From assembly GCA_963712465.1 (NCBI GenBank), contig CAVQHY010000004.1, forward strand, positions 62,001-126,000: a stretch of DNA of 64,000 nucleotides, given 5' to 3'. This DNA comes from CAVQHY01 sp963712465 (lineage in GTDB: Bacteria > Actinomycetota > Thermoleophilia > Gaiellales > Gaiellaceae). The position numbers were made by a program, and so were the translations under genes. The notes under the pieces are model-generated. The model did not search any database. It was given only the letters and a program-made list of their open reading frames with translations, and was not told where the DNA came from. Positions 34,280 through 43,599 of this stretch are shown piece after piece (positions within the stretch are counted from its first letter, which is position 1; each line of letters begins with the position of its first letter).

Positions 34280-35136
34280 TGACCTGGCTTCGGAATCCCT
34301 GGGGGCGTCCTCATTTCCTGCCGGTGATCACGGGCCTCTACATCCTCTGGTCGATCATCCCGGTCACGATCGCGGTCATGTTCGCGTTCAACGACGGCCG
34401 TTCGAGAACGACGTGGCAGGGCTTCTCGCTGCGCTGGTTCACGGGCGACCCCAACGGAAGCGTGCTGCACGATCCCGCGCTGCAGTCGGCGCTGAAGCAC
34501 ACGCTCCTGCTCGCCGTGCTCTGCGTCCTCGTTACCGTGCCGCTCGGGGTGATGCTCGCCCTCGGCCTCCAGCGCTGGCGCGGCCACGGGAGCGGAACCG
34601 TCAACACGCTGATGATGCTCACGCTCGTCACCCCGGAGCTCGTGATCGGGGTCGCGCTGCTCCTGCTCTTCCTCCAGATCTTCGGGTTCATCGGGCTCGG
34701 CACGCCGGCTCAGCTGATCGGTCAGGTGACCTTCGCGATCGCCTACGTCGTCGTGATCGTGCGCGGCCGCCTCGTCTCGATCGGCCGCGAGTACGAGGAG
34801 GCGGCCGCGGATCTCGGCGCGTCGGCGTGGGACCGCCTCACCCGCGTGCTCCTGCCGCTGCTCGCCCCGGCGATCCTCGCGAGCGCGGCCGTCGTGTTCG
34901 CGCTCTCGATCGACGACTTCGTCGTCACGCAGTACCTCGCGGCCGGCGCCGACACGAACACGGTCTCGATGCTCCTCTACGCCCAGGCGAGGGGTGCGCC
35001 GACGCCCGCGCTCAACGCGCTCGCGACGATTACGCTCGTGATCACGATGCTGACGCTCGTGCTCGCGTACCTCGTCTATCGCCGTTTCGCCGGCGGCGAC
35101 GGCACCTCCGCCGTCGCGGCTCTGGGGGAAGCCTAG
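34276..35136 (+). CDS. ABC transporter permease (PotC-like)
   Basis: 286 residues, start ATG overlapping the previous stop. Six helices are predicted, beginning LPVITGLYILWSIIPVTIA. The EAA loop reads YEEAAADLGASAWDRLTRVL near 173-192, and SIDDFVVTQYLA near 218 is typical of PotC/YdcV permeases. It pairs with the PotB-like subunit. Confidence 0.92.
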   Translation: MMTWLRNPWGRPHFLPVITGLYILWSIIPVTIAVMFAFNDGRSRTTWQGFSLRWFTGDPNGSVLHDPALQSALKHTLLLAVLCVLVTVPLGVMLALGLQRWRGHGSGTVNTLMMLTLVTPELVIGVALLLLFLQIFGFIGLGTPAQLIGQVTFAIAYVVVIVRGRLVSIGREYEEAAADLGASAWDRLTRVLLPLLAPAILASAAVVFALSIDDFVVTQYLAAGADTNTVSMLLYAQARGAPTPALNALATITLVITMLTLVLAYLVYRRFAGGDGTSAVAALGEA

Positions 35137-35138
35137 TA

Positions 35139-36251
35139 GTGGACGGCGAGGTCAGGATCGAGTCGCTCACGAAGCGCTTCGGCGATACGGTCGCCGTCGA
35201 CGGGATCGACCTGCTCATGCCTCCCGGCGAGTTCTTCACGATGGTCGGACCGTCGGGCTGCGGCAAGACGACGACGCTGAGGATGATCGCCGGCTTCGAG
35301 CGGCCGACGAGCGGGAGCATCATGCTCGACGGCGTCGACGTCGCACAGACTCCGCCGCACAAGCGCAACGTCAATACGGTCTTCCAGAGCTACGCGCTCT
35401 TCCCGCATCTGAACGTCGGCGACAACGTCGCGTTCGGGCTCAAGTACAAGCGGGCGACCAAGGAGGAGCGCAGGCGCCAGGTGGCCGAGATGCTGGACCT
35501 CGTCCAGCTCGGCGGCTACGAGAGCCGCAAGCCGAGCCAGCTCTCGGGCGGCCAGCAGCAGCGCGTCGCCCTAGCCCGCGCTCTGATCCTGCGCCCGCGA
35601 GTGCTGCTCCTCGACGAGCCGCTCGGCGCCCTCGACGCCCGTCTGCGCAAAGGTTTGCAGGTCGAGTTGAAGGCGCTCCAGCACGAGCTCGGCGTGACGT
35701 TCGTGTTCGTCACGCACGACCAGGAGGAGGCGCTGACGATGAGCGACCGCGTCGCCGTCATGAACGAGGGGCGGGTCGAGCAGGCGGGGCCGCCGCAGGA
35801 GGTCTACGAGGAGCCTGCGACGCTCTTCGTGGCGGACTTCCTCGGCGTATCGAACCTGATCAGCGCGGACGCTTCCGGCTCGGACGGGCCCGCGTGCGCG
35901 CTGCGCGTGGGCGACCGCACGCTGAATGCCGAGCAGGGGGACGTGGGTGCGCGCGGCGACGTCAAGGTGATGATCCGACCCGAGCGCGTGCGGGTGGAGC
36001 GGCAGGGGACGAACGGCCCGAACCGCCTCCCGGGCATGGTCGAGCACGCCGTGTTCGTCGGGAGCTTCCGCGAGCTCCACGTGCGCCTCGTCGGCGGCGA
36101 CGTCATCAAGGCGATCGTGCCGAACGACGGAGCGCCGCTGCCGTTCGAGCAGGGGGCGCCCGTGACGCTGCATGTTCCGCCCGAGGCGCTCCGCGTGCTC
36201 GCGCCCTCCGTGTCGGACGCCGACGGTCAGCCCCCGAGCGACTCTCCGTAG
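35139..36251 (+). CDS. ABC transporter ATP-binding protein (PotA-like)
   Basis: 370 residues from GTG, 2 bp after the permease stop, with GGGGGAA upstream. Walker A is GPSGCGKTTT near 35-44, Q-loop FQSYALFPH near 85, signature LSGGQQQRVALARAL near 134, Walker B RVLLLDEPLGALDA near 152 and switch His in FVTHDQEEA near 188. The C-terminal TOBE/regulatory domain (about 235-355, with VKVMIRPERVRV) is present. It powers the transporter. Its end overlaps the convergent enoyl-CoA hydratase gene by 25 bp. Confidence 0.94.
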   Translation: MDGEVRIESLTKRFGDTVAVDGIDLLMPPGEFFTMVGPSGCGKTTTLRMIAGFERPTSGSIMLDGVDVAQTPPHKRNVNTVFQSYALFPHLNVGDNVAFGLKYKRATKEERRRQVAEMLDLVQLGGYESRKPSQLSGGQQQRVALARALILRPRVLLLDEPLGALDARLRKGLQVELKALQHELGVTFVFVTHDQEEALTMSDRVAVMNEGRVEQAGPPQEVYEEPATLFVADFLGVSNLISADASGSDGPACALRVGDRTLNAEQGDVGARGDVKVMIRPERVRVERQGTNGPNRLPGMVEHAVFVGSFRELHVRLVGGDVIKAIVPNDGAPLPFEQGAPVTLHVPPEALRVLAPSVSDADGQPPSDSP

Positions 36252-37045
36252 CGCGAGTCGCGCCACGCGAGCGCGGCCTTCAGGCCCTGCTCCCGGGTGA
36301 TCCGGTCAAACTCCTGCTGCTCGGGCGTCTCGGCGGCGTTGAGGATCGCCGAGAGGTCGAGGTTCGCGTGCTGGGCCTGGCGGAGCCCCATCGCCTCGTA
36401 GACGCGCGTGAGGGCGAGCTTCGTCAGCCGGAGCACCGGGAGGGGTGTCGGGGCGATCTTGCCCACCAGCTCGGCGACAGCGGTTTCGAGCTCCTCACCC
36501 GAAACCACGCGGTTGACCAGGCCGACCCGATGGGCCTCCTGCGCGTCGATCGCGTCTCCGGTGAAGAGGAGCTCGTTCGTCTTCTTCTGCCCCAGGACGA
36601 ACGGCATCAGCATCATCACCGGGCCGGAGCCGTAGCGGATCTCGGGCTCGCCGAAGCGCGCGTCATCCGTCGCCACGATCAGGTCGCACGCCATCGCGAG
36701 GTCGCAGGCGCCGGCGAGGCACCAGCCCCTCACGGCTGCGATCGTCGGCTTTTGCAGCGACCAGAGCTCCATCGTTGCGTTGACGTCGCGTTCCAGCACG
36801 CGGTGCCAGTCGTCGGCGCCCTCGATCCGGTCGGTGACCTCCTCGCCGATGTCGTAGCCGGCCGAGAACGCACGGCCGGCGCCGGTGAGGACGACGACCT
36901 TCACCCCGTCGTCGGCGACGGCGCGGCCGAGCCCCTCGTGCAGTCCGTCGACGACGGCGTGATTGAGCGCGTTCAGCTTCTCCGGGCGGTTGAGGGTGAT
37001 CCAGGCGGCCGGGCCGCGGGTCTCGTACAGGACGGCATCGCTCAT
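36227..37045 (-). CDS. enoyl-CoA hydratase/isomerase family protein
   Basis: 272 residues from the ATG at 37043-37045. Crotonase signatures are ITLNRPEKLNALN near 16-28, the oxyanion loop GAGRAFSAGYDIGEE near 54-68 and KPTIAAVRGWCLAGACDLAMACD near 104-126. At the usual second catalytic position GEPEIRYGSGPVMM carries Glu in EPEIRYG. It is the last gene of the six-gene operon reading from 45.3 kb, with an ATGA overlap with the acyl-CoA synthetase, so it should act on the CoA ester made by that enzyme. Confidence 0.9.
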   Translation of the reverse strand: MSDAVLYETRGPAAWITLNRPEKLNALNHAVVDGLHEGLGRAVADDGVKVVVLTGAGRAFSAGYDIGEEVTDRIEGADDWHRVLERDVNATMELWSLQKPTIAAVRGWCLAGACDLAMACDLIVATDDARFGEPEIRYGSGPVMMLMPFVLGQKKTNELLFTGDAIDAQEAHRVGLVNRVVSGEELETAVAELVGKIAPTPLPVLRLTKLALTRVYEAMGLRQAQHANLDLSAILNAAETPEQQEFDRITREQGLKAALAWRDSRYGESLGG

Positions 37046-39039
37046 GTGGCGGCTCCTCTGTCGATGACGATCAGGGCGTCGACGGCAGTGGCGACGTCGC
37101 CGTCGAGAATCAGCGGGTTGACGTCGATCTCGGCGATCTCGGGATGGGTGAGCGCGAGCCGGGAGAGTGCGACGAGCGTCGCGGCGAGCGTCGCGGCGCC
37201 CTCCTCGAGACCCGCGTGGGCTACGAGCTCGAGAGCGGTCTCCCGATCGAGCGGAGCCGCCGCGAGGGCGACGCGTCCGAGCTCTTCGACCGCGACGCCG
37301 CCGGCTCCGACCGCGAGCACCGGGCCGAACTGCGGATCGCGCGTCATCCCGCAGAACGCTTCCGGACCGGCTTCGAGCTGTCGCGCGACGAGCACGGTCC
37401 CGCCGAGGCGCCGTGCGGCAGCCGCTGCGGCAGCGGGATCCTGAAGGCCGAGGACGACGCCGCCCTCGCGGCTCTTGTGCGCTGATCCGTCGACCTTGAC
37501 GACCACCGGCGCACCGAGCTCCTCGGCCGCCTGCGCTGCCTCGTCGGGCGAGGCTGCCCGGCGGCGGGGCGCGAACGGGACGCCGTAGCGCTCGAGCGCG
37601 AGCGCCGAGTCGTGCTCGGCGAGCGCTCCGTCGCCGAGGAGCAGGTCCGAGACGTCGGGCCCATCGTCGTGGGCGGGCGGGCGGGCCGGTCGCCAGCGCG
37701 CGACGTTCGCGAGCGCCCGCATCGCGTCTCCCGAGCCGCGCAGGAGCGCGAGGTCGAGCTCGCGGGCGAGCTCCTGCATTGCCCGGGGAGGGTCGGCGCT
37801 GTGCACGGAGGTGACCGCGGGGCAGATCTCGGTGTCGCGCGTGACGTCGGCGAGCGCGCGGACGATCAATGCGCACCAGAACTGCTCCGAGTCGCCGCGA
37901 AACTGGGACAGGTCGATCTGGGCGAGGAGGACGTCGAACGCCCCCGACTCCGCCATGAGCTCGAGCGAGCGTGGATAGACGACGTCGGCCTCCTCGACCG
38001 CCCAGGCGTCGAGTGGGTTCGTCGGCGACAGGTAGTTCGGGAACTCCTCGGTGAGCCGCCGGGCGAGGTCGTCCGGCAGCGGTTCGAACGGGATCCCGGC
38101 CGCCTCGGCGTGGTCGGCGAGGAGCGCGCACTCGCCGCCCGACTCGGAGATGGCGCCGAGTCGCATTCCGCGCGGCCAGCGGCGGCGCCCGAGGAGCTCG
38201 AGCGTCTCGACGAGCTCGTGGAAGTCGGCGACCTCGATCGCGCCGTGGCGACGAAGGACGGCCGAGAACGCACGATCCGAGCCGACGAGCGCCCCGGTGT
38301 GCGCGAGCGCCGCACGCGCGGCCGCCTGCGAGCGGCCGACCTTGAGGCAGACGACGGGCTTCCCGGCCTCGGCGCAACGGGCAAGCGCGGCGACGAACGC
38401 CCCGGGTCTGCGCACGGTCTCGAGGAAGAGCCCGACCGCGCGCGTGCCCGGATCGTCGGCGAAGAAGTCGAGGAAGTCGGCCGTGTCGGTGACCGCCTCG
38501 CCGCCGGAGGACACGATGCACCGGAAGCCCACGCGCCCACCGAGGCTGAGCAGCGCCTCGCCGATCGAACCGGACTGGCAGACGGCCGATACGTGTCCGG
38601 AAGCGAGGGTGTCGGGAACTGTCCCGATCCAGGCCGACGCGCCGGCTGGACTGGCGACGCCCATGCAGTTGGGGCCGAGCACAGCGGCTCCGAGCTCCTG
38701 CGCGCGGGCGGCGATGCGCTCGACGATCGGGCGCCCGGCGGCGCCGGCCTCGCTGCCGAGCCCGGGTAAGACGAACGCGCGGACACCCACCGCAGCCGCC
38801 TCGTCGAATGCCTGCTCGACCCGCTCGTGGCCGACGAGCAGCAGCGCCGTCTCGGGGGTCTCGGTGAGGTCAGCGATGCTCGGATAGCAGCGGAGTCCCT
38901 CCACCTCGGCGCGGTTGGGGTTGACGCCCCAGGCCGGGATCCCGCTCCGGATCACGCTCGCGATCGTCTCGGCCCGCCGCGGCGACGCGCCCACGACGGC
39001 GAGCGAGCGCGGGAAGAGCAGAGCGCGGACGTCGGCCAT
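37042..39039 (-). CDS. ADP-forming acyl-CoA synthetase (acetate-CoA ligase type), single chain
   Basis: 665 residues. A CoA-binding domain opens LFPRSLAVVGASPRRAE, and a succinyl-CoA-synthetase-alpha-like part has VCQSGSIGEALLS and the phosphohistidine loop ALAHTGALVGSD near 238-249. The C-terminal ATP-grasp beta-like part has GAPVVVKVDGSAHKSREGGV and EIDVNPLIL. Both halves are fused, as in bacterial family members. It makes acyl-CoA with ADP and phosphate as the other product. It starts 12 bp after the hydantoinase stop and overlaps the hydratase, so it probably activates the acid released by this operon. Confidence 0.92.
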   Translation of the reverse strand: MADVRALLFPRSLAVVGASPRRAETIASVIRSGIPAWGVNPNRAEVEGLRCYPSIADLTETPETALLLVGHERVEQAFDEAAAVGVRAFVLPGLGSEAGAAGRPIVERIAARAQELGAAVLGPNCMGVASPAGASAWIGTVPDTLASGHVSAVCQSGSIGEALLSLGGRVGFRCIVSSGGEAVTDTADFLDFFADDPGTRAVGLFLETVRRPGAFVAALARCAEAGKPVVCLKVGRSQAAARAALAHTGALVGSDRAFSAVLRRHGAIEVADFHELVETLELLGRRRWPRGMRLGAISESGGECALLADHAEAAGIPFEPLPDDLARRLTEEFPNYLSPTNPLDAWAVEEADVVYPRSLELMAESGAFDVLLAQIDLSQFRGDSEQFWCALIVRALADVTRDTEICPAVTSVHSADPPRAMQELARELDLALLRGSGDAMRALANVARWRPARPPAHDDGPDVSDLLLGDGALAEHDSALALERYGVPFAPRRRAASPDEAAQAAEELGAPVVVKVDGSAHKSREGGVVLGLQDPAAAAAAARRLGGTVLVARQLEAGPEAFCGMTRDPQFGPVLAVGAGGVAVEELGRVALAAAPLDRETALELVAHAGLEEGAATLAATLVALSRLALTHPEIAEIDVNPLILDGDVATAVDALIVIDRGAAT

Positions 39040-39051
39040 CCCGTGATCTTC

Positions 39052-42000
39052 TCAGGCCGATACGGGCTGGGAGGCGCGCTCCGCGCGGATGCGGCGGGTC
39101 GCGTCGGCGTCGAGCGTCAGCGTCTCTGCGTCGACGGCGACGCCGTAGTCGCGCTCGGCGAGCTCGACCGTCGTGAAGCCGTCGAGCACGTCGGAGAGCA
39201 CGGCCTCGGGCTCACGCTCCAGCGGGTCGCCGTAGCCGCCCGAGTTCGGAACGCCGATCTCGATCGTCGAGCCGGCCTTCAGCAGCTTGCCCGTGAACTT
39301 CGAGGGCCAGGAGTGCTCCGAGCCGTCGGGCTCGACGATTCGCGAGTAGGCGTTCAGCCCGTCGTGGCCGCCGAAGATCCCCCAGGGCGGGTCGGCCTCC
39401 TGGCGCTCGCCCTCGCAGGTGACGATCGTGTCCTCGAGGAAGCGGTTCACCCGCACCATGCCGATCCCGCCGCGCCACCTGCCCGCGGCGCACGTGTCGT
39501 CGCGAAGCTCGTAGCGCTCGGTCCGCATCGGGAAGCGCCACTCGAGCTCCTCGATCGGGTTGTTGCGCGTGTTCGCGATCAGGCAGTCGACGGCGTCGAG
39601 CCCGTCCTTCCCGGCCCGCCCGCCGTACGAGCCTTCGTCGACCTCGAGGTACACCCAGTACTCGCCCTCCTCCTCCTTGAAGCCCGAGTAGGCGATGAAG
39701 TGGAGGTGGGCGGAGTTGCCGGCGGTGATCTGCTCGGGAATCACCGGCGCGAGCGCACGGAGGGCGAGGTCAACGGCGCGCTGCGCCTGGCAGAACCGCG
39801 CGAAGCAGGCGCGCGGGAAGTTCGGGTTGAAGATCGAGCCCTTCGGGGCGACCACGTTGACCGGCGCCAGCATCCCCTCGTTCTGGGGCACGAACACGGG
39901 GTAGGCGGCCTCGTCGAGGAAGATCATCCGCGTGATGAACGTCATCGCCGAGACCGTCGTCCCTTCATACGGGCAGTTGAACCCCGTCGGCACCTCGTCG
40001 CTCGAGCCGGTCAGGTCGAACGTGATCTCGTCGCCCCGGATCTCGACGGCGACCTTGATCGGCAGCCTCGTGCCGCGGTTGACCCCGTCGTCGTCGAGCC
40101 AGCCGACGTCCGTCTCGTACCGTCCGTCGGGAACCTTCGCGATCTCCTGTCGGAGCATTCGCTCCGAGTACGCGACCCAGTCGCCGGCGGCACCGAGCAC
40201 CGCGTCGCGCCCGTAGCGCCCGAGCAGCTCGAGGTAGCGCCGCTTGGCCAGCTCGCAGGCGGCGATCATCGCGCGGATATCGCCGTTGTTGTACGTCGGC
40301 GTGCGCACGTTCTCGAGGATGTGCCGCCAGAGGCCCTCCTGCCACACGCCCTTCTCTTGCAGCTTGACGGCGCGGTAGATGTTCCCCTCCGACCAGTTGT
40401 CGACGAGGTCGATCGCGAGCCCGGGGTAGGCCCCGCCGATGTCGAGGACGTGGGCTGATGCTCCGGAGAAACCGACGAGCTCGCCCTCGTGGAAGATCGG
40501 GACGATGATCGCGACGTCCGGCGAGTGCGTGGCGCCGCCGTACGGGTCGTTGTGGAGGATCACGTCATCGTCGTGGACGTTGTCGCCGAGGATGCGGATC
40601 ACGTTCTTGACGATCTTCGGCATCGCGCCCATGAACATCGGCGTCGAGTCCGACTCGGCGAGCTCGTTGCCGTCCCGGTCGAAGATGCCCGCACCGAGGT
40701 CTTCCGACTCGCGGATGATCGACGAGTAGCTCATCCGGTACAGGACGCCCGCCATCTCCTTGGCGATCGAGGCGAACGCGCCGCCGATCACCCGCATCAG
40801 GATCGGGGTCGCGAGCCCGGCCGCTGCGGCCGAGCGGGCCTGGCCGCCGGCGCGGCAGTCGACGACGATGTTCCCGTGGCGGTCGATCTCCGCCGCGAGC
40901 CCGGGCGGGATCACCGTCGTCGAATCGTACTGCTCGACGATCGCCGGGCCGTCGATCCGGTCGCCGGCGCGCAGGAGCTCGCGCTCGTAAAAGGGTGTGG
41001 GGCACGACGTGGGGCTTCCGTCGACGTCGAAGACGACGTCGCGGTCGAGCGTCCTCCCCCTCGACGGGTCGCCGTCGCCGAGCTCGATCTCGCCCGGCTC
41101 GGGATGGTCGACCCGGCCGATCGCGACGGCCCGGACGTTGACGACCTCGACCTCGGCGTCGAAGCGGTGTCCGTACTCGGCCTCGTGAGCGCGGTGGAAC
41201 GCCTCCCGCGTCGCGTCGACCCAGCCGTCGTCGATCGCTCCGGCCGGGACGTCGAAGCGCACCTCGTAGCCCTGGCCGGCGTAGCGGCAATCGGCGAGCC
41301 GGCGGACGAGCCGGCGCTCCTCGGGTACGCCATCGGCGTCCAGCTGGGCGAGCGCCTGGCCGACGAGCTCGTCGTAGCGCCGCTCGAGCCGCATGTGGTC
41401 GAGCGTCTTCAGGGCGTGCCGCTCGGTGGCGACGAACTCGTGCTGGAGATCGGTCGTCAGGAGGCCGGTCGCCGCGATGATCCCGGGGTGCGGCGGCACG
41501 AGCACGCGCGGGATCTCGAGCTCGAGCGCGATGTCGCAGGCAAAGAGAGGCCCCGCGCCCCCGCCCGCGACGAGCGTGAAGTCGCGCGGGTCGTAGCCGC
41601 GACGAACCGAGTTGAGCTCGATCGCCTGGGTCATGCCGAACTTCTGCACCTGCAGCGCCCCCAGAGCCGCCTCCTCGATCGACATGCCGAGACGCGAGGC
41701 CACCGTCGCGAGCGCCGTACGGGCGAGTTCGACGTCGAGCAGCATCTCGCCGCCCAGAAGCCCCCGGTCGGGCCTGAGTCGGCCGAGCACGAGCTGCGCG
41801 TCGGTCGAGGTCGGCTCCGTGCCGCCGCGGCCGTAGCAGGCGGGGCCCGGGTCGGCGCCCGCCGACTGAGGACCCACGCGGAAGACCTCGCCCTCGTCGA
41901 CGTAGGCGATCGAGCCGCCGCCCGCGCCGATCGTGTCGATGTCGACCATCGGCACCATCGCCTGGTAGTCGCCGATCTTCGTGTCGAGCAGATGGCGCAT

Positions 42001-42921
42001 GCGCAGCTGTCCCTCTGCCGCGACGCCGATGTCGGCCGACGTGCCGCCGATGTCGAGCGTGACCACGTTCTCGTAGCCGGCGAGCTTCGCCGCCCAGATG
42101 CCGCCGAGGAGGCCGCCGACCGGCCCTGACATGAGCAGGTTGACGGGGCGCTGCGCGGCCGATTCGATCGGCGCCATCCCTCCCGACGACTGCATCAGCT
42201 GAACCTCGTGAGCGAACCCCTCGGCGCGCACCGCCTCGTCGAAGCGGGCGACGTAGCGCGAGACCTTCGGGCCGACGTAGGCGTTCAGGCAGACGGTCGA
42301 GAAGCGCTCGAACTCGCGGTAGAGCGGCAGCACCTCGTGCGAGACGGAGAGGTATGCCTCGGGGAACTCCTCGAGCACGATCTCCCTGATTCGCCGCTCA
42401 TGGTCGGGGTTCAGGTACGAGTGGAGGAGGCAGACGGCGACTGCCTCGACGCCCGCGTCGCGGAGGGCGCGGACCCGCTCGCGCACCTCGTCGTCGTCGA
42501 GCGCGACGAGGACCTCGCCGTCGGGGACGGTCACGCGCTCGGCCACGGTCAGCCGGTGCCGGCGCTTGACGAGCGGCCGCGACTGCCACGGGAGCTCCTG
42601 CTGGAGCGAGAAGTTGTAGGGCTTCTTGTGCCGGGCGATGTGGAGGATGTCGCGAAAGCCCTCGGTCGTGATCATCCCGACCTCGGCGCCGGCGTGGGTG
42701 AGCACGATGTTCGTCGCCACCGTCGTGCCGTGGAAGAGGTTGTCCACGTCACCGAGCGCGACTCCCGCCTTCGTGCACAGCCCGCGGATCCCCTCGACGA
42801 CGCCCCGCGCCGGGTCGTCGGCCGTCGACGCGACCTTGTCGACGGTGATGCGGCCCGACTCGTCGTCGACGAGGACGAGGTCGGTGAACGTGCCACCGAC
42901 GTCGACGCCGATCCGTCTCAA
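39052..42921 (-). CDS. fused HyuA-HyuB ATP-dependent hydantoinase / 5-oxoprolinase family protein
   Basis: 1289 residues from a TTG that overlaps the previous stop (TTGA). An N-terminal HyuA part begins RRIGVDVGGTFTDLVLVDD (ATPase phosphate loop) and includes MSGPVGGLLGG and DIGGTSADIG near 255-300. From about residue 700 the HyuB part starts MRVIGGAFASIAKEMAGVLY and contains NDPYGGATHSPD. The single-chain length equals the eukaryote-type 5-oxoprolinase (about 1288); many bacteria split it in two. Known activities are ATP-driven opening of 5-oxoproline or of N-methylhydantoin. The adjacent N-carbamoylsarcosine-amidase-like gene favours an N-methylhydantoin or related ureido substrate, by inference. 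Confidence 0.9.
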   Translation of the reverse strand: MRRIGVDVGGTFTDLVLVDDESGRITVDKVASTADDPARGVVEGIRGLCTKAGVALGDVDNLFHGTTVATNIVLTHAGAEVGMITTEGFRDILHIARHKKPYNFSLQQELPWQSRPLVKRRHRLTVAERVTVPDGEVLVALDDDEVRERVRALRDAGVEAVAVCLLHSYLNPDHERRIREIVLEEFPEAYLSVSHEVLPLYREFERFSTVCLNAYVGPKVSRYVARFDEAVRAEGFAHEVQLMQSSGGMAPIESAAQRPVNLLMSGPVGGLLGGIWAAKLAGYENVVTLDIGGTSADIGVAAEGQLRMRHLLDTKIGDYQAMVPMVDIDTIGAGGGSIAYVDEGEVFRVGPQSAGADPGPACYGRGGTEPTSTDAQLVLGRLRPDRGLLGGEMLLDVELARTALATVASRLGMSIEEAALGALQVQKFGMTQAIELNSVRRGYDPRDFTLVAGGGAGPLFACDIALELEIPRVLVPPHPGIIAATGLLTTDLQHEFVATERHALKTLDHMRLERRYDELVGQALAQLDADGVPEERRLVRRLADCRYAGQGYEVRFDVPAGAIDDGWVDATREAFHRAHEAEYGHRFDAEVEVVNVRAVAIGRVDHPEPGEIELGDGDPSRGRTLDRDVVFDVDGSPTSCPTPFYERELLRAGDRIDGPAIVEQYDSTTVIPPGLAAEIDRHGNIVVDCRAGGQARSAAAAGLATPILMRVIGGAFASIAKEMAGVLYRMSYSSIIRESEDLGAGIFDRDGNELAESDSTPMFMGAMPKIVKNVIRILGDNVHDDDVILHNDPYGGATHSPDVAIIVPIFHEGELVGFSGASAHVLDIGGAYPGLAIDLVDNWSEGNIYRAVKLQEKGVWQEGLWRHILENVRTPTYNNGDIRAMIAACELAKRRYLELLGRYGRDAVLGAAGDWVAYSERMLRQEIAKVPDGRYETDVGWLDDDGVNRGTRLPIKVAVEIRGDEITFDLTGSSDEVPTGFNCPYEGTTVSAMTFITRMIFLDEAAYPVFVPQNEGMLAPVNVVAPKGSIFNPNFPRACFARFCQAQRAVDLALRALAPVIPEQITAGNSAHLHFIAYSGFKEEEGEYWVYLEVDEGSYGGRAGKDGLDAVDCLIANTRNNPIEELEWRFPMRTERYELRDDTCAAGRWRGGIGMVRVNRFLEDTIVTCEGERQEADPPWGIFGGHDGLNAYSRIVEPDGSEHSWPSKFTGKLLKAGSTIEIGVPNSGGYGDPLEREPEAVLSDVLDGFTTVELAERDYGVAVDAETLTLDADATRRIRAERASQPVSA

Positions 42922-43589
42922 GCGAGTGCTTCCAGGTAGGCGAGGACGCGCTCGAGGGGCTCGACGTCGCCGAACTTCGCATCGATGTCGAAGAGGTTCC
43001 ACTCGACCACCCCCGGGACACGGTCGCCGACGGCCTCACGGACGACGATCGGGCGGAAGCCCTCGGAGATCGCGTCCTCGGCCGAGTGCCGCACACAGCC
43101 GGCCATCGTCACGCCCGTGAGGATCACCGTGTCGACCCCACAGGCAGTCAGGTAGGAGGAGAGGTTCGTGCCGTGGAACGCGCTCGCCCGCTTCTTCACG
43201 AGGACGAGCTCGTCGGCGCCCGGGGCGATCCGGTCGTCGATGGCCGTCTCGGGGGTGTCCACCTTCAGGTGCTCGACGGGGATCTTCCGGACCCAGAGGC
43301 CCATGTCCGTGTTGGGCCCCTCCGTAACGGCGTACGCGGTGGTCGTGTAGACGATCGGCACGCCCTTCGCGCGCCCGGCCTCGTTCAGTCGCTGCACGGC
43401 GGGGATGATCGTCTCCATCCCGTCGCACGAGAACGCGTGGCCCGGCCGCGTCCACGCGTTGGCGAGGTCGATGTGGACGAGGGCCGGCTTCTCGCCGAAG
43501 CCGACGCGGCGCTGGAAGCCGCGCGTCCCGTAGATCGCCGTGTCGGCGGCGAAGAGTGTCTCGAGGGCCTTGGCGACAGCGGACTCCAT
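42918..43589 (-). CDS. isochorismatase-like cysteine hydrolase (N-carbamoylsarcosine amidase-like)
   Basis: 223 residues with AGGAG 5 bp before the ATG. The catalytic triad is in place: Asp41 (LVHIDLANAW), Lys132 (LVKKRASAFHGTNL) and Cys165 (TGVTMAGCVRHSAEDA). The GCVR-x-S/T element after the nucleophile is common in N-carbamoylsarcosine amidases. That enzyme releases carbon dioxide and ammonia from N-carbamoylsarcosine to give sarcosine, the step after N-methylhydantoin ring opening, and here the fused hydantoinase is the next gene. Other ureido or nicotinamide-like substrates remain possible. Confidence 0.82.
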   Translation of the reverse strand: MESAVAKALETLFAADTAIYGTRGFQRRVGFGEKPALVHIDLANAWTRPGHAFSCDGMETIIPAVQRLNEAGRAKGVPIVYTTTAYAVTEGPNTDMGLWVRKIPVEHLKVDTPETAIDDRIAPGADELVLVKKRASAFHGTNLSSYLTACGVDTVILTGVTMAGCVRHSAEDAISEGFRPIVVREAVGDRVPGVVEWNLFDIDAKFGDVEPLERVLAYLEALA

Positions 43590-43599
43590 AGGTGCTCCT

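Noticed and set aside
40489..42129. 546-codon plus-strand frame opposite the fused hydantoinase
   Set aside because: Antisense shadow; no domain, and the minus-strand gene has all expected motifs.
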